Positions 10,344 to 22,819 of a stretch of DNA of 64,000 nucleotides are shown here, in pieces; the stretch's first letter is position 1; the number at the start of each line of letters is the position of its first letter. Under the pieces are notes generated by a model. That model was not told the DNA's origin, did no database searches, and saw only the letters and a list, made by a program, of their open reading frames with translations. The translations under genes were made by a program, and so were the position numbers. The DNA comes from Pelobates cultripes (Eukaryota; Chordata; Amphibia; Anura; Pelobatidae): positions 111,707,290 through 111,771,289 of the forward strand of contig OW240918.1 in NCBI GenBank assembly GCA_933207985.1, read 5' to 3'.

Positions 10344-11225
10344 CAGTGGCGTACTAAGAGGGGGGAGGGGGAAGAGGTTGATCCGCCCCGGGTACCAACC
10401 ATCAGAGGGGTGCAATTTGCCGGTGACCAGCAGGAGCAGAGTGCACTGCACAGTGCTCTCCTCCTGTCAGTCACAAAATGTAGCGTTGCCCAGCAGGTCG
10501 ACCATGGTAGAGAAGCCTCTGTTTCCCTACCTGGAACTTCTCACTGAGAGCACACAACTTCCTTTTAGACCAGGTACAGGAAGCAGAGGTTCCTCCACTG
10601 CGGACCGCCCACCTCAGGTCTATAGGGGTTGTGGCTAAATGGCTAAATAGAGCACAGGGGAGGACAAAAAAGAACACAGTAGTGGAGGGGGCTAAATGGG
10701 TACGGGGAGACGGGACAAAAAGGGCACAGTAGGAGGGGGGGCTAAATAGGGCATGGAGGGACAAAAAGGGCACAGAAGGGGAAGGGCTAAATAGGGCACA
10801 GGGAAACAAAAAAAGGTCAAAGAAAGGGAGGTGGGCTATATAGGGCACAGGGGAGGACAGAAAGGGCACAGTAGGGGAGGGGAGTTATATATATCATGGA
10901 AGGTACAAAAAGGGCACATTAGGGGAGGGAGCTTAATAAGGCACGGGGGACGATGACAAAAAAGGGCACAGTAGAAGAGGGAAGCTTAATATGGCACGGG
11001 GGACAAAAAAGGGTGCAGTAGGAGAGGGGGGCGAAATAGGGAACAGGGAGAACAAGAAAGGGCACAGGAGGGGAGGGGGGCTAAATATGGCAAACGGGGG
11101 ACAAAAAAGGTCACAGGAGGGTGGCGGCTAAAGATGGCACAGTGGCAAACAAAGAAGGGAGCATAAGTGGGGCTAAAGAGGGCACAGGAGGGGGACAAAG
11201 AAGGGCACAGGAGGGGAAAATAAAA
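10344..11225. repeat. hAT-like left end and G-rich minisatellite
   Basis: A CAGTGGCGTACTA terminus at 10344 resembles the hAT-type ends elsewhere in the window; no matching right end was found. From about 10640 to 11215 the sequence is a degenerate tandem array (about 40-55 bp) built on GGGCACAG, GGGGAGGGGGGCTAAAT and GGACAAAAAAGGGCACAG. Long minus-strand frames rich in A-L-F-S-P come from this array and are not genes. Confidence 0.65.
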
Positions 11226-11338
11226 AATGTGTATTAATTCAGAGGTGTATGTAAGGTAGAATGTTTGTGTGTGTGTGTGTGTATGTGAAAGGTTTTTTTT
11301 GTAACAGAGAAAGTATTTATAAGTAGGAAAGAGTGGGA

Positions 11339-11360
11339 TTAAAGGAACACTCCAAGTACT
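11339..11360. mobile_element. T2-like left terminus
   Basis: TTAA followed by AGGAACACTCCAAGTAC. No paired right end is apparent, because different sequence (possibly an LTR) begins at about 11360. Confidence 0.45.
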
Positions 11361-12360
11361 GTGACAAAAGGCCTTTTGTCACTGTTTTTTCATGTGACAA
11401 ACTACCCTGTTCCCCTGGCTTATGGAGAAGCCTGATTGCCAGCCTCCTTCCTCATGTTTATGGCCCTGGGGGATATGGCCCTTTAAGAACAGTCTATGGG
11501 CATATTGAGACTTTTTGTGACAATGCCCCTTTAAGACTGTGTCCTCAGTGTCCCCAGACTGTTAAACTACTTTGTGCATGTAATTTTCCTATTTGGTTCG
11601 GTAAATGGGGCTTACCGAACCAAGTACTGCACAGGCGGACCACACGCAAGTGGAAGTGATCAGGCAATTTACCTCCCAGGCTGGCGGTTAACCGCAGGTT
11701 AATTGCCGACCGCTGGGTGGCCGCCGTTCGTACAGTCGAACGCGTTTAGCGGTGTGTGCCGTCAAATCCATGGAACTAAAATCGGCTACACATTTGCACG
11801 AACACCACTGATCTTACCGTCTCCTCCACGTCGATGCTTCGGCTGAAATCGAAGTGCGTTCGACGATTCAGACGCACAGTTATACTAAGCTATTTGCACA
11901 AACGGGGTACCGTTCGTGCATTCGAATGGGACTTAGTTATTTTTCAGTGTAAAGGACTTCCACCTAACTTTTTAATCACTGGAAGGAATTGTCTAATTTT
12001 TGATGTATGTCTGTATTTGAAGTATGCTGGTTAATAATATGTAACTTTTAATAATATTGCATGTATACTTTTAAAGTTATAAGAATTGTATTTAAAATGT
12101 ATTTCTCTGCCTGTGATATTTATATTAGCCCACTGTGTACAGTAATTATATCACAGGCAGAGGGGAGGGTTTGTGTGTCGTCACTGGGAGTGTGTAACCG
12201 TATTATAATGTATTTGATTGGCTGTGCCACAAGACCATGTGGGTGGTAACATTTTGTAACAACTTGCATATAAGACAATAAACCTTCAGACTGCTGAGTT
12301 CCTGTATTACCCTCAACATAGAGCCTCATCTCATGTGTGGGGCAAAAGGCTGCAGTTACA
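11361..12360 (+). mobile_element. Possible solo LTR or promoter-bearing repeat
   Basis: The sequence begins TGTGACAAAAGG. Around 12210-12285 it carries LTR-like promoter elements: GATTGGCTG (CCAAT-type), GCATATAAG (TATA-like) and AATAAA at 12277-12282. A short U5-like tail with TGTGGGGCAAAAGG follows. I could not find a clean TG...CA boundary pair or a target-site duplication, and no gag, pol or env frame is present. It may be something else. Confidence 0.35.
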
Positions 12361-12817
12361 CTGGGGATTGCTATACTCTACATACTCCCCTAGCTATAAT
12401 CACTAAGCTCTTTTAAGAACTTGTTCCAGCTTTGCTCTCTGAAGGAAAAGCGGTTTGGCCTGCAGTGCTTGTGCTGTCTGGAGAAGTGCTTGGAGCCCTC
12501 GGGAAGCACTAGGAGCATCCATCAACGGAGGTACTCGGTTGGAGTACTGGAGCTCCGTTACAAGTACCATAACCACTATAGCACTACAGAGCTGTTTGAC
12601 TTTTTGCCTGGGTTCCACTTGAACTTCCAGCTCTCTTGCTGATGTAGTTGAAGTGGAAAGTGGCACCAGGGAGACTCCAGATAAGAAGTCAAACCATTCT
12701 GTTGGTTTCACTACTTTAAAAGATGGTGTGCATCATAACCACTACAATGTGGTCTACACCTACCATAATTCTTTGAAATGCACTAGATAACCAAATAATC
12801 ATGTATGAGTTGTAGAT
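12361..12817. other. Unclassified repeat-like sequence
   Basis: It contains the ACCATAACCACTATAGCACTAC motif shared with other T2-like bodies in the window (split here as a description only). No gene is recognised. Confidence 0.35.
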
Positions 12818-13300
12818 ATTATTATTATTGCCATTTATATAGCGTCAACAGATTCTGCTTTACAATATAAGAGAGGGGGGTCAGGGGGAGATTTAACTAT
12901 AAATAGGACAATTACAAGAAAACTTACAGAAAGGATAGGTTGAAGAGGACCCTGCTCAAACGAGCTTACAGTCTATAGGGGTTGTGGGTATAAAATATGG
13001 ACAGGAGATAGCAATCAAATAAGGTTGGAGTGAAGCAGAGCTGGAGGAGAGAGTAGAGTGTTGCCCTTTAGGAGAGAGCAAGAAACAGGTAGGTGAGATA
13101 AAGGTTACTCTGGAAGGCCATAAGTTTTCCTAAAGAGATAGGTTTTAGGGCACTTCTTAAACGATTGAAGACTAGGGGAAAGTGTGATGGTGGTAGACAG
13201 GCTATTCCATAGGAAGGGAGCCGCCCTCGAGAAGTCCTGCAAGCGTGAGTTGGCCGTACAGGTGCGAGCAGTGGATGGGAGAAGGTCATGGACAGAGTGA
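12818..13300 (-). mobile_element. L2-like LINE, 3' fragment
   Basis: Same family and orientation as 9321-10140. It has an (ATT)n tail at 12818, the GCCATTTATATAGCG terminus, and the frame over 13105-13335 with [20 protein letters not shown] and Y-L-F-R-K-T-Y-G-L-P-E. It is more diverged, with several indels, and loses similarity after about 13300. Confidence 0.8.
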
Positions 13301-13342
13301 ACAACATCTGGGAGGCAGTAGAATTTGAGATGCATGCTCTAG

Positions 13343-13659
13343 TAGGGATGGGAAAAATATTTGGTTGGGTTCGACATTCTGAAATTTGGGACTTGGGGTT
13401 AGTCTAGGGTTAGGATTGGTTTAGGAGTAGGATTAGAGTTAGAGGAGGGTTAGGAGTAGGGTTAGTGTTAGGGTAGAGGTAGGAATAAGGTTACCCTACC
13501 CCTACCCCAACCACTAACCCAACCCCTAACCCAACCCTCTCCTGTTTTGCCAAGTTTTAGAAATTCAAAGCACTTCGGAAATTCGGAAGCATCAGAATGT
13601 CTGAATTTACAAAATTCGTCCGAATTTGCATTCGGAACAAAACGAATTGCACATGTCTA
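13343..13659. mobile_element. Small hAT-type MITE enclosing inverted TTAGGG-like repeats
   Basis: An 8-bp duplication (TGCTCTAG at 13335-13342 and 13660-13667) flanks ends TAGGGATGGG and, complemented, TAGACATGTGC. The body is a large foldback: AATTCGGA-type arms outside, and inside a G-rich tract of TTAGGG/TAGGAG variants (about 13395-13490) facing a C-rich CCCTAACCC tract (about 13491-13545). Confidence 0.75.
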
Positions 13660-13667
13660 TGCTCTAG

Positions 13668-13838
13668 TTTTGGCTATGCTGTGTGTGTAAAACGCATTGA
13701 ATAATTGTGTTTATCATGTAAACTACTACAGTGCACCTACTAACTGTGCTACAAGAAACACTGCATCCAAAAGCACACAATCTGCATCCCCAGCATACAC
13801 ACACACACACACACACAATGCATCCAAAGCTAGTTGCT

Positions 13839-13874
<36 letters not shown>

Positions 13875-14264
13875 TTAAAGGAACATCAGACAGAAAAGCA
13901 ACAGTCTATTAAAAACCTAACTTGCAACACAACAGTCACAAAACCACAATACAATTACTGACAGGGGTATTAGGAAAGTGGGGAATACACATTGCATCCC
14001 CTAGGTACTCACTGCATCACCAGCAAAAACACAATACATTCCCTACACACACTGCATTACCTATGTATTACAACATTCCCAACACACCTCCACACAACAT
14101 ATTCTTTGCATACATTACATTCTCTACGCATACAGACTGCATTACCATTAAAAGGTACATAACATCCCCTACACTCAAACATACTTCATCCATTACACAG
14201 ATACTACACCCCCTGAACACACACACTTGACCATATAGCACACATGCAATCCCACAAGCAGCCT
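13668..14264. repeat. CA microsatellites and degenerate CACTGCATCCCC tandem tract
   Basis: (CA)n runs lie at about 13796-13818 and 13843-13873. They are followed by loose repeats of CACACATTGCATCCCCTA up to 14230. No gene. Confidence 0.65.
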
Positions 14265-16234
14265 TTAACCCCTTAGGACACAGCTTCAAAAGCTTGTCTT
14301 ACCCTTAAGGACACAAGCCATTTTTGCATTTTGTGCTGTCTATGTTCAAACGCAATTTGCATCTCTGTCATTTATTGCACCAATACATATTACATACTGT
14401 TTTTTAGAGGACAAAAGGGGCTTTAATCTGATGTCACATATACATAGATAATTTCTCACTAATTATAAACTTTTTTTTTTTTTACAGTTTTGGCAATAAT
14501 AGCGTGTGCATAATATTTCCAGCTTAGGAAAAGTAATTCAAAATAAATTAATTTATGTGTCTTGAGTCATAAAGTACATTATATGTATAGGATTTTAGCT
14601 TATTTTGAAAGATACAGGTCACAAAATACAAGGACTAAAATAAAATTTCAATGTAAAACAATTATAGAAGTTGGTTTATTTGTCTTGTAGGTTTAGTAGC
14701 CATCACAAAAAACAAAATTGCCACACAAAAGTACATATTTATATAAAGTAGACATCACATGCTATTTACCTAAGGTTATCTTGACACTTTTTATGTAGCC
14801 ATTTCATCGCCAATCTCTGCTAAATATTGGATTGTGTTTTTTCTTTATTTTGGCATATACACATATAACAAGGTTTTTGTAATGTGTATTTCGTAAAGCT
14901 GGTGTGTGCTATTCCTGCACAGAACCCCATATTGTGATCTGCTACATCTGCTGAGTATAACGATTCCCCCATTGTATGCCTTTGGCACTATTCTGTGAAG
15001 CTACAATGCCATATAAAAGACAAGACTATTTCAGTTTCTGTAGTTAGAATATCCATAGATGGATTTGATGGGCCTATGTCTCATTTTGGGGTATTATAGC
15101 AGTGTGACTGTTCAAATAACCCCACAAAGGGCTTTCATTTGATAAAGCAGACACTCCAAGGTTATCTTATATGGCATATATTGTGCCTTAACTTGTCACC
15201 ATTTTCCCACCAATTTATGTCAATGTTTGTGGTGAGGGGGAAAAACAATTGCATTTTTATATACATGTTGCATTTTTGCTGAGTATTTCTTACACTTGAT
15301 ATATGCCACTGTCATACAATCCCCCAAATTATGTTCAGTTACATCTTCTGAGTAAAACAATATGCCCAATGTATGGCCTAGACACTATTTTGTGAAGTTA
15401 CAGTGCTGTAAAAGAGACGTGACAAGTTCAGGTTTTATAAGTGTGACTTTTCATGGAGGGTTTTGATGCGTCCTGTCCCATTTTGGGGCATTTTAGCAGG
15501 CTACATATTCCAACTACACCACTTAAATACCATTTCTTAAAGAAGACATCGCAGGGTATTTCAAAAGGCATATTTTGAACCTTAGTCTGGGATCATTTTT
15601 CCGCTATTGTACCAAGTGTAGTGGTAATAAGCATTTTTCTGCCTTTTTGACACACAAAGTGAGCTTGCACAGTATATTTTGCAAACCTTATGTGTGCTAT
15701 GGCTGTATAATACTTCATATGTTGCTCAGCTATGTTATCTGAGTACAGCAATACCCCCTTATGTACCTTTGCCAGGTATATGTGGACATTGAAGGGGCAC
15801 ATTTGAGACACAGCCATTCCAGTTTTTTCAAACTTTTAATTTTTAAGCTGTGTCCATGTCCCATTTTGGAGTATTTTAGCAGGCTACATATTCCAACTAC
15901 CCCATAAAGGCATACCATTTTTTAAAGATGTAATCCCAGGGTATTTTAAAAGGCATATTTTGAACCTTAGTCTGGGATCAGTTTTTTTCTAACTTTGAAG
16001 TTTTACGCTGTGTCCAATTCCATTTTGGAGTAGTTTAGCTGGTTGATTATTCAAACTACCCCCCACACACATACTATTTATTAAATAATACACCCCAGGG
16101 TAATTTAAAAGGCATATTGTGAACCTTAACCTGCGATAATTGTTTTCGCTAGTTTGTTCCAGGTGTAGTGGTAATGAGCATTTTTAATGTATTTTTTTAA
16201 ACTTTTTAAAACTTGTTTTTAAACTTTTTTTGTG
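14265..16234. repeat. Long non-coding amphibian repeat with internal ~400-bp periodicity
   Basis: It starts at a CCTTAGGACACAGC / CTTAAGGACACAAGC foldback. From about 15075 the same block recurs near 15475, 15860 and 16020: CCCATTTTGGGGTATTATAGCAG, CAAACTACCCC, CCCAGGGTATTTTAAAAGGC and CTTAGTCTGGGATCATTTTT (each quoted piece is separate). No open frame is conserved between units. It resumes at 17386 after an insertion. Confidence 0.6.
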
Positions 16235-17385
16235 TGTGTCAATCTTTCTTTTATTGAGGCACATTTATGTTTCAATACAATAATAAATCATGTATATCGG
16301 TGTGAAGAATTCATAAGTGCATGAAGATAGCAATATAGACACACATATGAATATTAACCCCTGTATAGTTTGCCTCTTTTTAAAATAAGAAGAGTAATAG
16401 ACTAGATATGAGAATTATAGAATAACCATGCTAAACTAACATTGCATGAGTGACTATTGAGGTAATGCCTAGCTAAGCATGTATAGAGGAACTAGCTAAA
16501 TAATGCATAACATGCTGTAGTTATACAAGGGAAAGACCATTGGATCTTGTAGAGGCTCTGTACCATAGTAGTGGCTTACAGCAGCGTGCACCAAACAGCT
16601 AGTCCGATCTTAGCCGATGCCCATGTAAGAAGCAGGGAGATCAGCAAAGGTTGCGGCACGATGGGAGAAAAATGGGCCATCCCTCCGGGGGCTCAAGGAG
16701 ACCAAGTCCCACAGCATGGGCGATCAGGAGGCCCTGGTGTTTAGTCGCCTCCTGCGCCGTGTAACCCTTCATCGGTGTGGTTGATGCTTCATGGTTAATA
16801 ACATGGGAGTCCTCGGCCTAGGCAGGCTGCCCTTAAGCTGGGTTGATTGGGTAGAGTCCAAGCCTGAAGGAGATCTATCCACTCTCGGGCTGACGCCCCT
16901 CCGAAATCACTCCTTAGACTTCTGCTGTGTGGCTGCCACACAGCTGTCCAGAGTTACCCAGACTCGAGCAAACAGCTCATCAAACCGTTGAAGAGACAGC
17001 TCCATGAAGTTGTGTGGAATCTTCCCTGCATACTGTGGCGTCGTATTGTGGGAGATTTGCGTATCCTCCATCTTGGATATGCGTGGGGATTATGGCTGCT
17101 GCTGTTCCGGGGGAGGGAGGGGGGGGGGCCCCGAAAAGGAGATTTGCAGTGCTGTACAGGGTTGAGTGGAGTGAGGAAGTCGTCTGCACTTCCCCAACTC
17201 AGGCATTAGTAGGCCGGTGGTCTCAAAAGATTCAGTGGAGTGCCCCCCAGGTAGGTAGCACCTCAGCTTGAAGTTCCCAGCTCAGTAGTCCAAGATATCT
17301 CTGAGGAATCAGCACCGATGGCAGGAGCTCGTATAAAGCACATCTGGTTAGCTCAAGATTCAGGCTCTGCTCCCCCAAAACTTTT
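16235..17385. mobile_element. Unclassified insertion with target-site-like ends
   Basis: AAACTTTTTTT occurs at both edges (about 16224-16234 and 17377-17387), suggesting a target-site duplication. The left edge (CTTTCTTTTATTGAGGCAC) looks like the 3' end of a minus-strand retroelement. The right part (16560-17370) is GC-richer and contains a TCCCCCCCCC-type G-run at 17107-17130. No reverse-transcriptase motif is recognised. Confidence 0.4.
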
Positions 17386-17744
17386 TTTACACTTTTAAAA
17401 GTTTTATTAACTTTTTCTTTACCGTCAACCCCTAACTAGCAGTAAGCAGCACTAACAGTAAATTCCCCAATTTCCCATAACTCCCACCCACCCCAGCTAG
17501 CAAAATATATAATTTTAAAATATTAAAATTCATTATTTTAATAAATTGAACCCCTGAGGGTTAAAAAATAAATAAAAATTAGCCCTCAGTGGTTAAAATT
17601 TTTTTTTTAAAAATCAGATCACAGTATAATACTGTGATCTGTATTTTGATCACTGAAGGCAGTTATCAACTGTCATTGAAGGGGTTAATTTTTATTAGAA
17701 CTGGATAAAGGTGGTGGGATTTCTTTTACTTTTTTAAAACGTTA
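17386..17744. repeat. Continuation of the long non-coding repeat, copy 1
   Basis: It shares CCCAGCTAGCAAAATAT, CCCCTGAGGGTTAAAAA and an ATCAGATCACAGTATAATAC hairpin with copy 2 at 18776-19080. No gene. Confidence 0.6.
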
Positions 17745-18775
17745 TTAAAGGGACACTATAGTCACCAGAACATCTACAGCTTATTGAATTTGTTCTGGTT
17801 AGTAGAATCATTACCGTCAGCATTGTGATTGGATCAGGCTACCACTTCCTGCAGTGGGCAGGTCTAAAGGAAACAGAGCCAGAGCTAACAGCTCCAGACT
17901 TGAATACAAGTAAGATTTTACATTTTTTAGGGAGGCATGAGGGGACCAGGGTGGCTAGATGGTGGTTTTAACCCTATAGCAGGGGTAGGCAACCTGAGGC
18001 ACGTGTGCCATGCACGGCACTCGAGGCTGTTGAGCCAAACAGGCTCTGGCCTATCTGGAGTCCCAGTGAAACTTCAGATATCTGCTAATATGAAAAGGTG
18101 GTGAAGGACAATTCTCAATGTATGCATTGCAGCACATAGAGGAAGTGATCTCAGATCACTTCCTTCCAGCACTTGTGAATGGGAATCCACATTGGAGTAG
18201 AGCAGCCCACAGCTGCTGTTGCAGCTCCTGTCCTTGACCTGCACCTGACCAGCCTGGTCCCCACTGGAACCCAGGGAAGCCACCCACACTGCTAGATATA
18301 CACAGAAATGCAGAATAACCCTCCCTTCATACAAATAATACAAAGAGCCCACAAGCAAACATACACACAATCCGCACAAAGGTAACCCGCTAACAATCTA
18401 CATACATGCACACAACCCCACATGCAGCCTCTCACATGCAACACCCCAAACAGACATACACACCACCAAACACACAATGTGACATATCCATGCACACACA
18501 CAATTCTACAAGCAGCCCCTATACACAGCCCACATTCATAGGTATCATACACAACACCACAAACTACTCATGAATATGTACAATATAATTGCTCATATAC
18601 GCACAAATACGATACAAAGCAACTGCAGTGTAAATAACACAATCAGAATACGGCAACATACACACCTCAATTTAAAAAAATAGGATTGGCACATTGCTGC
18701 TAAAAGGTTGCCTACCCCTGCCCTATAGGGTCAGGAATGCATGTTTGTGTTCCTGACCCTATAGTTCTCCTTTAA
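17745..18775. mobile_element. T2-like MITE carrying a nested hAT-type element
   Basis: TTAA at 17745-17748 and 18772-18775. Ends AGGGACACTATAGTCACC and, complemented, AGGAGAACTATAGGGTCAGG. The middle (17980-18720) is a separate insertion, leaving about 290 bp of T2 sequence. Confidence 0.85.
17980..18720. mobile_element. hAT-type element nested in the T2-like MITE
   Basis: An exact 8-bp duplication CCCTATAG (17972-17979, 18721-18728) flanks 16-bp inverted ends CAGGGGTAGGCAACCT. The body from about 18295 is loosely repetitive CACACA-containing sequence. There is no transposase. Confidence 0.9.
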
Positions 18776-19256
18776 AACGTTTTTAAAAGCTTTTTAAAAA
18801 ACTTTTTTTTAACGTTAACCCCTAGTTGGCCTAACACCAAATTCCCTCATTTCCCACTAATTTCCACCCGCCCCAGCTTACTAAATATCATTTAAAAATA
18901 GTTAAATTAATTAATAAAGTAAATTTAACCCCTGAGGGTTAAAAAAACCCCATCAGATCACAGTAAAATGTAGTCCCTGCCAATTGATCACTGTAGTCAG
19001 TGATCAATTGGCAGGGAAGGGGTAAATTTTTATTTTAAATGGTTAAAGGGAGATGGGATTTTACTTTAATTACTTTTATTTTGCAGGAAGAATCAGATCA
19101 CTGCTGATCTGTCTCCCTGCACTTCACACTGACCCCAGAATCGCAGGGAGGCGGATCAGAAGTCCCTGCAGCACATGTGCCCGCTCTGACAGCCTGAGCG
19201 ATCACAGCTGCAGGGACAGCACGATCTATTAGCAGGAGCTATTACGCAGGTTAACT
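18776..19256. repeat. Long non-coding repeat, copy 2
   Basis: A diverged copy of 17386-17744, with a long perfect-looking hairpin CCCTGCCAATTGATCACT / AGTGATCAATTGGCAGGG at about 18977-19018. Confidence 0.6.
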
Positions 19257-20285
19257 TTAGTAAATGCCCCCCCTCCTGGTGCAAGAGGTTTTGGCTACTA
19301 CTACTCTTCTCCCCTTCCTTTTGCGGCTCTCACACAGATAAATGCACGCTGCCCAGAATGGCTGTGCGAGAACCGCACAATCATTATTCCTACACCTGCT
19401 GGGCCCCAAAACAGGGCCAGATGAACTTCTAAGGGGGTTAATCCAACCAAAACTGTGAATAACTTTTGCTGGCATGCCCACCCATTAAAATAAAGAAACA
19501 AATCAAATTTAATTACTCACATGTGCAACCATATAAATAGCCTAACATATTTGTTTAGAGGCGACTTGTGGTGTTTTGTGTGTGGTATGCTTGTTTTTCC
19601 TGTATAGAATTAATTCATTAATAGTTTTTCTTGCTTTACCTACAGGGTAATAATTACGTGTGTGTTTGTAAGGAGGCTGCATGTAGTATTGCATTTGGGG
19701 GTTTTATGCATACAGTGCTGGTCCTTGTGGGTTTGAGTGTATGGATGGAGCTGTTTGCAGTGTAGTATGTCAGTGGAGAGGGCTTGTTGTGTTACAGTGT
19801 TTGTGGGTAGGGCTTTTGTATCTGTGTTTTGGATAGAGACTGGGCATCTGGGTCATAGTGGGGAGATGGGTGCAGGAAGGCACAGGGGCTGTGGTGGGTG
19901 CAGGGTGCATGGGGGCTGAGCTGTGTGTATGGGGGTGTGGAGGCTGAGGTGGATGCAGGGGGTCATAGGTGCTGTAGCGGGTGCCGGAAGAGATTGGGGC
20001 TATAGAAAATATTTACATTGCACATACCTTGTAGACCCTGTCTCTGCCAGGCTGCTGCTTAGCTTCATAATGCCTAAAAGTGATGTCACTTCCCACCCTA
20101 GGCCCCGCCTCTTCTCTTTGCTGAGAACACCACATAAGACATGGGTATTCAAACTCTGAACCCCCAGATGTTGGGGGCGGAGTTTGAGGACCCATGACAT
20201 AAGAGATCCTGGTGTGAGCTGGTTCCAGCAAGAGCTGGAGGTCTGGCTAGGAGAGGAGAAAGACCTGTATTCAGATAGACACATC
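19257..20285. other. No gene recognised
   Basis: GT- and GGGTGCAGG-rich sequence (19720-19990) and a CCCCCAGATGTTGGGGG foldback near 20160. Small open frames have no recognisable features. Confidence 0.4.
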
Positions 20286-22450
20286 ACAGCTATCCACACT
20301 GCACACACACAGCCCAGCTTTCCACACTGCACACACACAGCCCAGCTATCCACACTGTACACACACCGCCCAGCTATCCACACTGCACACACACAGCGTC
20401 ACAGCCCAGCTATCCACACAGCACACACACAGCACACACACAGCCCAACTATCCACACTGCACACACACCGCCCAGCTATCCACACTGTACACACACATA
20501 GCCCAGCTATCCACACTGTACACACACAGCCCAGCTTTCCACACTGCACACACACAGCCCAGCTATCCACACTGTACACACACCGCCCAGCTATCCACAC
20601 TGCACACACACCGCCCAGCTATCCACACTGCACACACACAGCCCAGCTATCCACACTGTACACACACCGCCCAGCTATCCACACTGCACACACACAGCCC
20701 AGCTTTCCACACTGCACACACACAGCCCAGCTATCCACACTGTACACACACCGCCCAGCTATCCACACTGCACACACACAGCGTCACAGCCCAGCTATCC
20801 ACACAGCACACACACAGCACACACACAGCCCAACTATCCACACTGCACACACACCGCCCAGCTATCCACACTGTACACACACATAGCCCAGCTATCCACA
20901 CTGTACACACACCGCCCAGCTATCCACACTGTACACACACCGCCCAGCTAGCCACACTGTACACACACATAGCCCAGCTATCCACACTGCACACACACCG
21001 CCCAGCTATCCACACAGCACACACACCGACCAGCTATCCACACTGTACACACACATAGCCCAGCTATCCACACTGCACACACACCGCCCAGCTATCCACA
21101 CTGCACACACACAGCCCAGCTATCCACACTGTACACACACCGCCCAGCTTTCCACACTGCACACACACCGCCCAGCTTTCCACACTGCACACACACAGCC
21201 CAGCTTTCCACACTGTACACACACAGCCCAGCTATCCACACTGTACACACACCGCCCAGCTATCCACACTGGACACACACAGCCCAGCTATCCACACTGG
21301 ACACACACAGCCCAGCTATCCACACTGTACACACACAGCCCAGCTATCCACACTGTACACACACCGCCCAGCTATCCACACTACACACACACCGCCCAGC
21401 TAGCCACACTGTACACACATATAGCCCAGCTATCCACACTGCACACACACCGCCCAGCTCTCCACACTGCACACACACAGCCCAGCTTTCCACACTGTAC
21501 ACACACAGCCCAGCTTTCCACACTGTACACACACAGCCCAGCTATCCACACTGTACACACACAGCCCAGCTATCCACACTGTACACACTGTACACACACA
21601 CACACACACAGCCCAGCTATCCACACTGCACACACACACACACACAGCCCAGCTATCCACACTGTACACACGACAGCCCAGCTATCCACACTGTACACAC
21701 ACAGCCTAGCTATCCACACTGTACACACACACCGCCCAGCTATCCACACTGCACACACACAGCCCAGCTATCCACACTGCACACACACAGCCCAGCTATC
21801 CACACTGCACACACACAGCCCAGCTATCCACACTGCACACACACCGCCCAGCTATCCACACAGCACACACACCGCCCAGCTATCCACACTGTACACACAC
21901 ATAGCCCAGCTATCCACACTGCACACACACCGCCCAGCTATCCACACTGCACACACACAGCCCAGCTATCCACACTGTACGCACACACACACACACACAC
22001 AGCCCAGCTATCCACACTGTACACACACAGCCCAGCTATCCACACTGCACACACACCGCCCAGCTATCCACACTGCACACACACACAGCCCAGCTATCCA
22101 CACTGTACGCACACACACACAGGCCAGCTATTCACACTGTACACACACACACAGCGCAGCTATCCACACTGTACACATTCAGTCCAGCTATCCAAACTGT
22201 ATACACACTGCCCAGCTATCCACACTGTAAACACATTGCCCAGCTACTCACACTATACACACACAGAACAGATACTCAAACTATAAACACACAGCCCAGC
22301 TATTATCCACACTGTGCACACACACAGCCCAGCTAGTCAGACTGTACACACACACAGCCCAACAATTCACACTGAACTCACACACAGCCAAACTACTTAC
22401 ACTGTACTCGCACACAGCCCAGCTATTCAGACTGTACACACATGCTGCTA
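20286..22450. repeat. 28-bp minisatellite, about 2.15 kb
   Basis: More than 70 units of CCCAGCTATCCACACTGCAC followed by ACACACCG or ACACACAG. Common variants are TGTACACA, GCTTTCCA and ACATAGCC. A longer block with GCGTCACAGCCCAGC at 20396 recurs at 20782 (386 bp apart), so array segments have themselves been duplicated. The 3' end decays from about 22100. Cys/Val/Trp-rich frames in it are artefacts of the repeat. Confidence 0.95.
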
Positions 22451-22819
22451 CCCATGCTGTTACAAATACACACTACTGCACACACTCTACATAAATACAC
22501 ACACACAGAAATACATGCACACTGACGCTATATGTGCGTATATACAAATTTTTTTATCATATTTAAAGCGGTCATTTTTTTATAAAACTATTTTGGAAGT
22601 GGGGCACAGGGGGATTGGTGAGACGTTTGAGAATTCTGTGTCTACAGGCACTTATGATGTAAATCCGGCCAACTTATGCCTGTAGTCCATTGGCTGTGGA
22701 ATGGGGACACAGTTAGTTCAGACGAAAGATCTGCAAAATGGTCCACTTCATGATCTTGCCTTAGATTTTGAAAAATGTCAGGGATATCCTAGAAGTGCAT
22801 ATTTGCCAGTACCTTCATC
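22451..22819. other. No gene recognised
   Basis: Unique-looking sequence between the minisatellite and the 22.8-kb hAT-type element. It ends in the target-site copy CCTTCATC. Confidence 0.4.

Noticed and set aside
11361..12360. A complete endogenous retrovirus
   Set aside because: No gag, pol or env similarity is present. At most a solo LTR-like promoter region, kept only at low confidence.
16560..17370. Small open frames in the GC-richer insertion as a host exon
   Set aside because: No recognisable domain, and the segment is bounded by target-site-like repeats, so it is treated as an insertion.
20286..22450. CRISPR-like regular spacing
   Set aside because: Units are continuous tandem copies with no unique spacers, and the genome is clearly eukaryotic.
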